In this document: positions 1-5,493 of the stretch, piece after piece
How positions within the stretch are numbered: the stretch's first letter is position 1
Layout: each line of letters begins with the position of its first letter
Translations under genes and position numbers: made by a program
Notes under the pieces: generated by a model
What the model was told of the DNA's origin: nothing
What the model saw: the letters and a program-made list of their open reading frames with translations, nothing else
The model's database searches: none
NCBI GenBank assembly: GCA_947442095.1
Contig: CANEVG010000132.1
Coordinates: 1-8,878 of the forward strand
Source of the DNA: Sphingomonadaceae bacterium
GTDB lineage: Bacteria; Pseudomonadota; Alphaproteobacteria; Sphingomonadales; Sphingomonadaceae
Length of the DNA: 8,878 nucleotides
Direction: 5' to 3'

Positions 1-823
1 CGGCCTGCACCGGATCATGGATCGGCGCGTCGATCGTGCACCAGCCGTGCTGGGCAGGATAGACTTCGACTTCGGCCGGGCGCCCCGCGGCCTTGGCGGC
101 GGCGATCAGCGCGTCCTTTTCACCGGGCGCTGCAGCGTCGTCGTTCTTGGCGATGGCGATGAGGTAGGATGCCTTGGTCTTGGCAAGGAGCTGGATCGGG
201 CTTTCCGGCGCATCGCCGACGAGGCCCCCGCCATGGAACGAGGCAGCCGCGCCCACGCGCGCGGGCACCGCGAAGGCGGTGCGCACGGTGTAGGGCCCGC
301 CCATGCAATAGCCGCAGGTGCCAATCTTCCTTGCGGTATCGACTTCGGCCTGACCGTCTAGCCATTGGGCGAATGCGGTCGCATCGCTGATCGTGCCTGC
401 GGGCGTGATTCCCGCGATGAGGGGCTTGAGCTTGGCCTGCCCCTCTGGCGTGCGCCACGCGACCAGCGAATCGAGCACCGGGGCGACCGCGCCGCGATAG
501 TAATGGTTCACCACCAGCACGGCGTAGCCAGAGGCGGCTAGGCGCGCGGCCATGGTCTTGTAGGCCTCACGCAGGCCCGCAATATCGGGCCACATGATGA
601 CGGCAGGATGCTTGCCGGTCTCGGGCGTGACGAACCAGGCATCGGCCTTGCCGTCTGGCGTGGTGACGGTGACGGCACGGGCTTTGGTGGGCAGGCCTGC
701 GGGTGCGGGCTGGGCGAGGCATCCGGGAACTGCGGCCATGACCGCGGCACCGGCGCCCAAAGCGCCGAACTGGCGGCGGCTGAGCCAGGCGGCGTTTTCG
801 GCTTCGGTCATTTCATCGCACAT
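1..823 (-). CDS. Exported dienelactone hydrolase-family protein (3' end outside window)
   Basis: This is an alpha/beta hydrolase of the dienelactone hydrolase family; 274 residues are visible and the C-terminus lies beyond the left edge. The nucleophile elbow is G-Y-C-M-G-G with Cys173. The rest of a Cys-Asp-His triad is supplied by Asp228 (or Asp229) in KNDD and His259 in QHGW; the 31-residue Asp-His spacing resembles classical dienelactone hydrolase. The N-terminus has a twin-arginine signal (SRRQFG, residues 15-20), an Ala/Gly-rich hydrophobic stretch, then VPGC with Cys35, an imperfect lipobox. Export to the periplasm, possibly lipid-anchored, is therefore inferred. The start at 823 is set by GAAAGG eight bases upstream; Met5 is a later alternative. 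It lies 62 bases after the SDR stop on the same strand, with only a short GGCGCAAGCGCC hairpin (872-883) between, so co-transcription is likely. The family hydrolyses lactones or esters; the substrate here is unknown. Confidence 0.88.
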   Translation of the reverse strand, partial: MCDEMTEAENAAWLSRRQFGALGAGAAVMAAVPGCLAQPAPAGLPTKARAVTVTTPDGKADAWFVTPETGKHPAVIMWPDIAGLREAYKTMAARLAASGYAVLVVNHYYRGAVAPVLDSLVAWRTPEGQAKLKPLIAGITPAGTISDATAFAQWLDGQAEVDTARKIGTCGYCMGGPYTVRTAFAVPARVGAAASFHGGGLVGDAPESPIQLLAKTKASYLIAIAKNDDAAAPGEKDALIAAAKAAGRPAEVEVYPAQHGWCTIDAPIHDPVQA

Positions 824-885
824 GGGGAGGGCCTTTCAGGATGTTCCGCCAGACTACCGCGCGTGCGGCCCGGCGCAAGCGCCTC

Positions 886-1800
886 TCAAGTAAGATCGCC
901 GAGCCCGATAACCGTTCCAGCCGCCGCCGCCGCGCTGGCCGCGCGGCGCAGGCTTTCGATGGCTAGGCGCGCGGGCGGGGCTTCTTCGTCGGGCAGGGCG
1001 GCGATGCTGGCCTCATAGATCTCGCGGAAGTCATCGGCGAATTCGGGGTGGGTGAAGATGAGGCCGTTACCCCGCTCCATCCCCTGCAGGATCTTGGTGC
1101 CGACTTCGTACGGGTCCATGCCCGCCTCGAATGCGGTGCCGAACTGTTCGAGTTCGGCGCGCTCAGGCGGCGCGAAGCCGCTCTGCGCAAAGGCTTCGGG
1201 GCGTTTGAGCGCGGAATCCCACGCATTGGTGCGGGTGAGCGCGGGGCAGCACAGCGAGCATCCGATGCCGTGGGGCGCCAGATTGTAACGCAGCGATTCG
1301 GTGAGGCCGCGCACCGCGAACTTGCTCGCGGTGTAGATGCCCGCCTGCGGGCCGGGCAGGAAGGCAGCCATGCTGGCGACGTTGACGATATGGCGGCGGC
1401 CCGAGGCGGCCTTGAGCTTGGGCATGAAGCTGACAAGGCCGTTCACCACGCCGCCGAAATTGACCCCCATGATCCAGTCGTAGTCGGCATAGCTCGCCTC
1501 GTCGGTGGGGCCGAACACGCTAACCCCGGCGTTGTTGACCAGTACGTGCACTGCGCCGAAATGCGCCTCAACGCTATCTGCAGCAGCGGCAAATGCGGCG
1601 CGGTCGGTGACGTCGAGCTTCACGAACAGCGGCATTTCGCGGCCCTTGGCGGCAAACCACGCTTCGGTTTGAGCCCGGTGGTCCGCGTTTCGGTAGCTCA
1701 GTGCAAGGCGCAGGCCCGCGTCGCTGAGCGCTTGTGCGACACCGAGCCCGATGCCCGTCACCCCGCCAGTGACGAACGCGACTTGTCCTGCAAAGCTCAT
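886..1800 (-). CDS. Short-chain dehydrogenase/reductase (SDR), classical type
   Basis: A 304-residue classical SDR, expected to be a cytosolic NAD(P)-dependent alcohol/ketone oxidoreductase. Visible motifs are the Rossmann glycine pattern TGGVTGIG (11-18), LDVTD (62-66), NNAG (89-92), catalytic Asn114, Ser143 in NVASM, and Tyr156/Lys160 in YTASK. Arg37 after the second beta strand (LSYRN) suggests a preference for NADP(H), but this is inference. The usual Pro-Gly after the sixth strand is Pro-Ala here (CCPALTRTN, Pro186-Ala187). The protein is about 50 residues longer than the common 250-residue SDRs, with an extra helical tail ending in an Ala-rich stretch (285-294). Its ATG overlaps the transporter stop as ATGA, so translation is probably coupled, with AAGGAA about 11 bases upstream as a weak ribosome site. 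The substrate cannot be read from sequence; the neighbours suggest oxidation or reduction of the compound imported by the transporter. Confidence 0.93.
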   Translation of the reverse strand: MSFAGQVAFVTGGVTGIGLGVAQALSDAGLRLALSYRNADHRAQTEAWFAAKGREMPLFVKLDVTDRAAFAAAADSVEAHFGAVHVLVNNAGVSVFGPTDEASYADYDWIMGVNFGGVVNGLVSFMPKLKAASGRRHIVNVASMAAFLPGPQAGIYTASKFAVRGLTESLRYNLAPHGIGCSLCCPALTRTNAWDSALKRPEAFAQSGFAPPERAELEQFGTAFEAGMDPYEVGTKILQGMERGNGLIFTHPEFADDFREIYEASIAALPDEEAPPARLAIESLRRAASAAAAAGTVIGLGDLT

Positions 1801-3401
1801 TCTGCGTCGCTTTCCTTCAGCTTTGTGCCAGCGGTTTCGGGCATGCCGAACACGGCCACGATGACCGAGAGCACTACCATCAGGAAGGGATACCAGAACC
1901 CGGCCATCACATCCCCCGTGGTGGCAACGATGGCCTGCACGGTGAACGGCATGAACCCGACAAAGATGCCCACGCCGAAGTTGTAGGAGGTGGCGAGCGA
2001 GGAATAGCGTGTGCGCGCCGGAAAAAGCTCGGTCATCCAGGCGCCCATCGGTCCATAGGCGATGACGCCGGGGATCGCGATGGCCAGCATGGCCAGCACG
2101 ATCAGCACCAGATTGCCGGCAGGCGGACGAACCGGGTCGATGCTGTAGCCGGCTGCCTTGAGCGCAGGGGCCAGCGCATCGGCATCGGTTGGCTGCCCGC
2201 CGATGGTCACTCTGGGAGCCGCCTCATAGGCGCTATCCTCCTTCGCGTAGGGCACGCCGATCCGCGTAAGCGTATCGAGCACTTTGCCGCATGCACTGGC
2301 CTGCCCATTTTGTGCGAAGGGATTGTAGGAGCAATCGTGGCCATAGACGACCACCGGATAATCCTTTGCCGCGCGGGCCAGTGCCGGGTTCGCCTGATCG
2401 GCAATCACCCCGAAACTCGGAAACAGCACCACTAGAAACATCAGATAGCCGAACAGCACCACAGGCTTTCGACCCATTCGGTCTGATAGCCAGCCCGCCG
2501 CGACATTGCCGAGCGCCACGCTGGCAAGCACGCCGATCAGCAGCACGCGGGTCAGCACAGGGTCGACGTGGACGGATACCTGCAGAAAAGTGAGCAGTTG
2601 GATCAGGCCGGTATAGCCGATGATCGCCTGCCCCACCGCGCCGCCGAACGTGACGGCCAGCAACCGGCGCACCCGCGCCGGGGTGGCGAAGGCTTCGCGC
2701 AAGGGGCTCTTGGCCACTTCGTCAGCGGCCTGCATCGCGGCGAACACCGGGCTTTCGGAAAGCTTGAGCCGCATCCACAGCGATACCCCAAGCAGCACCA
2801 GCGAAAGAATGAACGGCACGCGCCAGCCCCAGGCTTCCCAGGCCGCCTCGCTCATCAGGCTGCTGGTGACGAGCACGACGAGCAGGCTGAGCGAGAAGCC
2901 GGTTGTCGCGCCGATCTGGATCCAGCCAGTGTAGAACCCGCGCTTTCCGGGCGGGGCGTGTTCGGCCACATAGATCACCGCGCCGCCATATTCGCCGCCA
3001 ACCGCAAGGCCCTGCAGCGCGCGCAGCAGCACGAGGAGGATCGGGGCGGCAATGCCCCACTGCGCGAACGTACCGAGCAGGCCGATCGCGGTGGTGGCAA
3101 AGCCCATTAGCGAAATGGTGACAAGGAACGTCACCTTGCGGCCGAACCGGTCTCCGAAGGTGCCGAACAAGGCCGCACCCAGCGGGCGCACCGCGAAGCC
3201 CACGCCGAAAGTGGCGAGCGCGAGCAGGAACCCTGCGGCGGGGCTGCTGCCAGGGAAAAACAGCTTGCCGAACAGCGGGGCGAGTGTGCCGTAGATGTAG
3301 AAATCATACCATTCGAAGGCTGTGCCTGCCGCCGAGGCCGCGATCACGGTGCGGATTTCGGCTGTCGTTGGTACCCGTTTCGAATCCCGTTGCGATTCCA
3401 T
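1797..3401 (-). CDS. MHS-family MFS transporter (metabolite:H+ symporter) with large periplasmic insert
   Basis: A 534-residue inner-membrane transporter of the Major Facilitator Superfamily, closest by motif to the metabolite:H+ symporter group (ProP, ShiA, KgtP type). Family signs are FEWYDFY (29-35) in helix 1, GDRFGRK (83-89) and LSDRMGRKP (305-313) in the two 2-3 and 8-9 loops, RALQGLAVGGEYGG (127-140) in helix 4, and C-terminal PETAGTKL (521-528). It is longer than the usual 430-450 residues because of a polar segment at about 331-428, between helices 9 and 10, predicted periplasmic, holding Cys357 and Cys371. An upstream in-frame start at 3458 would add 19 residues, but the ATG at 3401 has GGGGAG six bases before it and gives a normal MHS N-terminus. 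First gene of the minus-strand operon (transporter, SDR, hydrolase) and divergent from the NTF2-like gene. Likely imports an organic acid or aromatic acid; the substrate is not determined. Confidence 0.93.
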   Translation of the reverse strand: MESQRDSKRVPTTAEIRTVIAASAAGTAFEWYDFYIYGTLAPLFGKLFFPGSSPAAGFLLALATFGVGFAVRPLGAALFGTFGDRFGRKVTFLVTISLMGFATTAIGLLGTFAQWGIAAPILLVLLRALQGLAVGGEYGGAVIYVAEHAPPGKRGFYTGWIQIGATTGFSLSLLVVLVTSSLMSEAAWEAWGWRVPFILSLVLLGVSLWMRLKLSESPVFAAMQAADEVAKSPLREAFATPARVRRLLAVTFGGAVGQAIIGYTGLIQLLTFLQVSVHVDPVLTRVLLIGVLASVALGNVAAGWLSDRMGRKPVVLFGYLMFLVVLFPSFGVIADQANPALARAAKDYPVVVYGHDCSYNPFAQNGQASACGKVLDTLTRIGVPYAKEDSAYEAAPRVTIGGQPTDADALAPALKAAGYSIDPVRPPAGNLVLIVLAMLAIAIPGVIAYGPMGAWMTELFPARTRYSSLATSYNFGVGIFVGFMPFTVQAIVATTGDVMAGFWYPFLMVVLSVIVAVFGMPETAGTKLKESDAE

Positions 3402-3407
3402 GCATAT

Positions 3408-3413
3408 CTCCCC
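3408..3413 (-). promoter_or_regulatory. Ribosome binding site deciding the transporter start
   Basis: GGGGAG on the minus strand, six bases before the ATG at 3401. It favours this start over the in-frame start at 3458, which would place the site inside the coding region. The same GGGGAG with six-base spacing precedes the divergent NTF2-like gene (3515-3520). Confidence 0.7.
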
Positions 3414-3442
3414 GCCGCGCAGCATGGCCGCAGCAGAGGCGA

Positions 3443-3481
3443 TTGCCAATCGTTTCACGAATGGTTAGCCTTACTTACAAA
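3443..3481 (+). promoter_or_regulatory. Divergent promoter region with operator-like motif copy 1
   Basis: The 125-base gap between the transporter and the NTF2-like gene contains GCCTTACTTACAAA at 3468-3481, matching 13 of 14 bases with the motif upstream of the TonB receptor. Its core TACTTACAAA (3472-3481) ends 45 bases before the NTF2-like ATG. A possible plus-strand promoter is TTGCCA (3443-3448), 17 bases, TAGCCT (3466-3471), so the motif would overlap the -10 box. The left half expected for a full palindrome is poor here. Binding by the window's MarR protein is inferred from motif sharing, not shown. Confidence 0.5.
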
Positions 3482-3526
3482 TTCCGGTCCGCCGGATGGC
3501 CTTGGAAGCCCATTGGGGAGCAGAGC

Positions 3527-4240
3527 ATGTCAGATATGGAAACCCGCCTCGCTGCGCTGGAAAACCGCGTGGGCGAACTGGAAGACGAGAGCGCGATCCG
3601 CCGCCTGCAAATGGCCTATGGCTACTACATCGATTACAACCGGCCCGAGGAAGTGGCCGGGCTGTTTGCCGAAGACGGTGCGGTGGTGTTCCTCTCGGGC
3701 GAGTATCGCGGCCACGCCGGCGTGATGCGGCTTTATGGCACGTGGTTCCAGAACATGTTCACAGATGGCAAGCGCGGGCCGATCCACGGGTTCCTGCTCG
3801 ACCATTTCCAGATGCAGGACGTGATCACCATCGCGCCCGACCGGCAGACCGCCAAGGGCCGCTTCCGGGGCATTCTGGCCGGCGGCTGGCATGACGAAGT
3901 GCTGGCCGACAAGCCCGAGCATGTGCCGCAGCAGTTCTGGGAATCGGGCATCTACGAGAACGACTATGTGCGCGAAAACGGCGTGTGGAAGATCAAGCGG
4001 CTCAATTATCTGATGCAGTGGCAGGGCGATTACGAAACCGGCTGGGCACACACCGTTTCGCACCTGCAGCCCGCCGTGGTGTGCTATCCGGAAAATCCCC
4101 TCGGTCCGGACGTGATCCTGCCTGAGGAGAACTACCGCCCGACCTGGCCGCACCGGCAGGAAGTGCCGATGAGCTTTGCCCATCCGGTGCTGGCAGAAGC
4201 ATTCCGGCTGGAGGCGTTTGCGGCGCTGAAGGACAAGTAG
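3527..4240 (+). CDS. NTF2/SnoaL-like enzyme with N-terminal coiled coil
   Basis: A 237-residue protein of the SnoaL-like (NTF2 superfamily) fold. Residues 4-26 form a short charged heptad-like helix (METRLAALENRVGELEDE), followed by the family opening IRRLQMAYGYYIDY (24-37), LFAEDGAVVF (46-55), Gly58-Glu-Tyr-Arg-Gly, the HGFLLDHFQMQD segment (87-98) with His93, then TAKGRFRG (108-115) and a last strand VWKIKRLNYLMQW (153-165). A Pro-rich tail (181-237, WPHRQEVP and FAHPVL) extends the core. Members act as cofactor-free lyases, dehydratases, isomerases or dehydrochlorinases; buried Tyr, His or Asp residues do the chemistry. Which reaction applies is unknown; sphingomonad relatives of this general architecture include a diarylpropane lyase (LdpA), but I cannot test orthology. 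The start is supported by GGGGAG six bases upstream. No signal peptide, so cytosolic. Probably monocistronic, controlled by the shared motif at 3468-3481. Confidence 0.85.
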   Translation: MSDMETRLAALENRVGELEDESAIRRLQMAYGYYIDYNRPEEVAGLFAEDGAVVFLSGEYRGHAGVMRLYGTWFQNMFTDGKRGPIHGFLLDHFQMQDVITIAPDRQTAKGRFRGILAGGWHDEVLADKPEHVPQQFWESGIYENDYVRENGVWKIKRLNYLMQWQGDYETGWAHTVSHLQPAVVCYPENPLGPDVILPEENYRPTWPHRQEVPMSFAHPVLAEAFRLEAFAALKDK

Positions 4241-4254
4241 GGGGGGAGGCTTAT

Positions 4255-4270
4255 CCGCGGAGAACCGCGG
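4255..4270. repeat. Short inverted repeat after NTF2-like gene
   Basis: CCGCGG-AGAA-CCGCGG, a perfect six-base stem with a four-base loop, begins 14 bases after the stop codon of the NTF2-like gene. It has no T-run, so a role in termination or mRNA 3' end protection is only a guess. It stands in tandem with the stronger hairpin at 4281-4312. Confidence 0.45.
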
Positions 4271-4280
4271 GAAAGCAGGA

Positions 4281-4312
4281 GGGCTGCCTCTCCCTGAACG
4301 GAGAGACAGCCC
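4281..4312. terminator. Long hairpin between convergent genes, probable terminator
   Basis: GGGCTGCCTCTCC and GGAGAGACAGCCC form a 13-pair stem around a six-base loop. In plus-strand RNA there is one C-A mismatch (4287/4306). In minus-strand RNA the same pair becomes G-U, so the stem is uninterrupted and fits best as terminator of the minus-strand repeat-protein gene, whose stop lies 34 bases upstream. It may also stop the convergent NTF2-like transcript. Neither side has a clean T-run. Confidence 0.6.
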
Positions 4313-4346
4313 ACTTGGGTGTGACCCCTGCTGCGGGCAGTTGCGG

Positions 4347-4673
4347 TCAGCCGCGGCCGGAGCTCTCGGACCTCTCGGAACGCTCAACCTTCTCGGCGCG
4401 CTCAGCCTTCTCGGGCCGCTCGGCCTTTTCGGCACGCTCGGCCTTTTCGGCACGCTCGGCCTTTTCGGTGCGCTCGGTCCGCTCAGTGCGCTCGGTGCGC
4501 TCCGCACGCTGCGCCCGTTCTGCGCGCTCGATCTTCTCCACCTTTTCGACCTTCTGCACCTTCTCGATCTTCTTGGGGCGCTGCATTTCGACCTGGGCAA
4601 AAACGGGGCTGGCGGCGAGGCCGATGATGGAGGTGAGGGTAACGGCTGCGATCGTGATCTTGCGAATGGTCAT
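4347..4673 (-). CDS. Secreted small Glu/Arg/Lys-repeat protein, function unknown
   Basis: A 108-residue protein not assigned to a known family. Residues 1-26 are a standard Sec signal peptide: basic MTIRK, hydrophobic core, cleavage after SPVFA, with the mature part starting QVEMQ. From about residue 35 to 104 nearly every triplet is Glu-(Lys/Arg)-(Ala/Val/Thr/Ser), for example AERAEKAERAEKAE. Glu at i and Lys/Arg at i+4 recur throughout, a pattern that favours a stable charged single alpha-helix; there is no hydrophobic heptad for a coiled coil and no Cys. Location is therefore periplasmic or outer-surface by inference. The ATG at 4673 is chosen over an upstream in-frame start at 4754 because AGGAG lies seven bases before it and the signal peptide begins there. 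Plus-strand open frames across this stretch are by-products of the triplet repeat. It lies between the NTF2-like gene and the MarR gene but has no evident tie to the catabolic genes. Confidence 0.75.
   Translation of the reverse strand: MTIRKITIAAVTLTSIIGLAASPVFAQVEMQRPKKIEKVQKVEKVEKIERAERAQRAERTERTERTERTEKAERAEKAERAEKAERPEKAERAEKVERSERSESSGRG
4383..4472. repeat. 18-bp tandem repeat array within the charged-protein gene
   Basis: Five head-to-tail 18-base units. Units at 4419-4436 and 4437-4454 are identical (CTCGGCCTTTTCGGCACG), the unit at 4455-4472 differs by one base, and those at 4383-4400 and 4401-4418 are more diverged. Each encodes six residues such as RAEKAE on the minus strand. Nine-base half-units continue, with decay, to about 4565. 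The array is in frame, so gain or loss of units would change protein length without a frameshift. Confidence 0.85.
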
Positions 4674-4680
4674 GTCGGGT

Positions 4681-4685
4681 CTCCT
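4681..4685 (-). promoter_or_regulatory. Ribosome binding site of the charged-repeat protein
   Basis: AGGAG on the minus strand, seven bases before the ATG at 4673. It fixes the start at the signal peptide. Three of its bases (4683-4685) belong to one arm of the inverted repeat 4683-4691/4728-4736. Confidence 0.7.
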
Positions 4686-4736
4686 GCTGGATGGAACACC
4701 ACGACAACGAGGCCGATTGCGATCTATTCCAGCAGG
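4683..4736 (-). repeat. Nine-base inverted repeat overlapping a ribosome binding site
   Basis: CCTGCTGGA at 4683-4691 and TCCAGCAGG at 4728-4736 are perfect complements 36 bases apart. In a minus-strand transcript that begins upstream of 4736 the stem would take up part of the AGGAG ribosome site of the repeat-protein gene. It could lower translation of read-through mRNA from the MarR gene. This is inference from base pairing only. Confidence 0.4.
4706..4730 (-). promoter_or_regulatory. Possible EcfG-type (general stress response) promoter
   Basis: Reading the minus strand, GGAAT (4730-4726) is followed after 16 bases by CGTT (4709-4706). The established alphaproteobacterial EcfG consensus is GGAAC, 16-17 bases, CGTT, so this is one mismatch away. 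It sits 32 bases before the start codon of the charged-repeat protein, a sensible promoter position. Nine specified bases can occur by chance, so confidence is modest. Confidence 0.4.
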
Positions 4737-4840
4737 CCGAACATTTTTCTCCACCCGGGACCGCTGCGCGAACGGCGGCTTTCTTTGGATCCGCGCGCTT
4801 CGGGTCGGAACGGCCGGATTTGCGAGCAGGCTCTGAGCGC

Positions 4841-5323
4841 CTAAGCCCCGCCCGTCATCCGCGCCAGAATCGCCTGCGCCGCGCTGTGGAACACGGCGCG
4901 CTCCGCCGGCGTGAAATCGGCGAACAGCTTGCCGCCGATGTCTGCCATCGCCGGGATCGTCCGCTGAAACAGCGCCGCGCCCCTCGCCGTCAGCCGCACC
5001 GGCTTGCGGCGGCGGTTGGAGGCGTCCTGGCCCGGCTCGACCAGCCCGCGCGCGGTGAGGGCTGCGATGGCGCGGCTCACGTTCATCGGCGGCAGGCCCA
5101 TGATGTCCGACAGCTCGTGCCCGGCGAGTTCGCCTTCGCCGCCCAGCGCGAGGATGATCTTGAGGTCGTTGGCCGAGAGTCCCAGCGGTTCGGCCACGCC
5201 TTCCCGCATCGGCTGCGCGATGAAGGTGGCGAGCTTGAGCAGATCGACCAGCAGCGCGGCATCTTCGCCCAGATCGAGCTGCGGGCGGGCAGGGGCGGGA
5301 GGTGCGGCAATCTTGGAGGCCAT
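4841..5323 (-). CDS. MarR-family transcriptional regulator
   Basis: A 160-residue winged helix-turn-helix regulator. An Ala/Pro-rich N-terminus (5-14) precedes dimerisation helix 1 (about 18-44). The DNA-binding part follows: NDLKIILALGG (52-62), the helix pair LAGHELSDIMGLPPMNVSRAIAALTARGLV (66-95), and the wing DASNRRRKPVRLT (100-112) with its conserved Asp100 and Arg cluster. The C-terminal helices (114-156) complete the dimer interface. The length is normal for MarR proteins. I take the first ATG (5323); a TTG start at 5392 would add 23 residues with no MarR-like features, but the ribosome site before 5323 is weak, so the start is uncertain. Divergent from the TonB receptor, with a palindrome (5425-5441) between them typical of a MarR operator. 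Likely an autoregulated repressor released by a pathway metabolite, and the probable regulator of the other motif copies. Confidence 0.88.
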   Translation of the reverse strand: MASKIAAPPAPARPQLDLGEDAALLVDLLKLATFIAQPMREGVAEPLGLSANDLKIILALGGEGELAGHELSDIMGLPPMNVSRAIAALTARGLVEPGQDASNRRRKPVRLTARGAALFQRTIPAMADIGGKLFADFTPAERAVFHSAAQAILARMTGGA

Positions 5324-5410
5324 GGCGCGCTTATCGCGATGTGTGGCGCATACGGCAAGTGGCGGGCGGCAAGAGGGAGCCTTTCCGCACAAAATCCCCG
5401 CTGCAGGGGC

Positions 5411-5445
5411 TTGCCAAGGGCAAATTAGTATGCCTTACTAACAAA
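5411..5445 (+). promoter_or_regulatory. MarR-type palindromic operator and promoter (motif copy 2)
   Basis: TTAGTATGCCTTACTAA at 5425-5441 is a perfect palindrome of six-base arms around five bases, the usual size of a MarR operator. It lies in the 170-base gap between the divergent MarR and receptor genes, 52 bases before the receptor ATG. The extended right half GCCTTACTAACAAA (5432-5445) recurs with one change at 3468-3481, and its core recurs inverted at 7979-7988. A candidate -35 TTGCCA (5411-5416) with TTACTA 18 bases later would put the operator across the promoter core. Confidence 0.65.
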
Positions 5446-5493
5446 CGGTAGAACGGTCCCTGCAGAGGACCAAAACAGGAGAGGGGTTACCCC

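Noticed and set aside
17..361. Plus-strand frame of 114 codons near the left edge
   Set aside because: It is antisense to the hydrolase, whose catalytic Cys, Asp and His motifs read cleanly on the minus strand.
872..883. GGCGCAAGCGCC hairpin between the SDR and the hydrolase as a terminator
   Set aside because: The stem is only four to five pairs with a tiny loop and no T-run, and the gene gap is only 62 bases, so operon continuity is more likely.
1048..1986. Plus-strand open frame of 312 codons across the SDR and transporter end
   Set aside because: The antisense genes have intact catalytic and membrane motifs and an ATGA overlap; the plus-strand product has no recognisable features.
4383..4472. 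Regular repeats that might suggest a CRISPR array
   Set aside because: Units are head-to-tail with no spacers and encode a protein repeat; no cas genes are present.
3530..4600. Minus-strand open frame of 356 codons spanning the NTF2-like gene and the repeat region
   Set aside because: It is antisense to the NTF2-like gene and out of frame with the signal-peptide protein; the repeat section stays open in all frames because it is built of nine-base units.
4315..4844. Two plus-strand frames with Leu/Gly- or Ser/Arg/Phe-rich repeats over the tandem array
   Set aside because: They are by-products of the triplet repeat. Only the minus-strand frame has a ribosome site, signal peptide and sensible start.
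5324..5392. N-terminal extension of the MarR protein from a TTG codon
   Set aside because: The added 23 residues have no MarR-like character. The first ATG gives a normal-length family member, though its ribosome site is weak.
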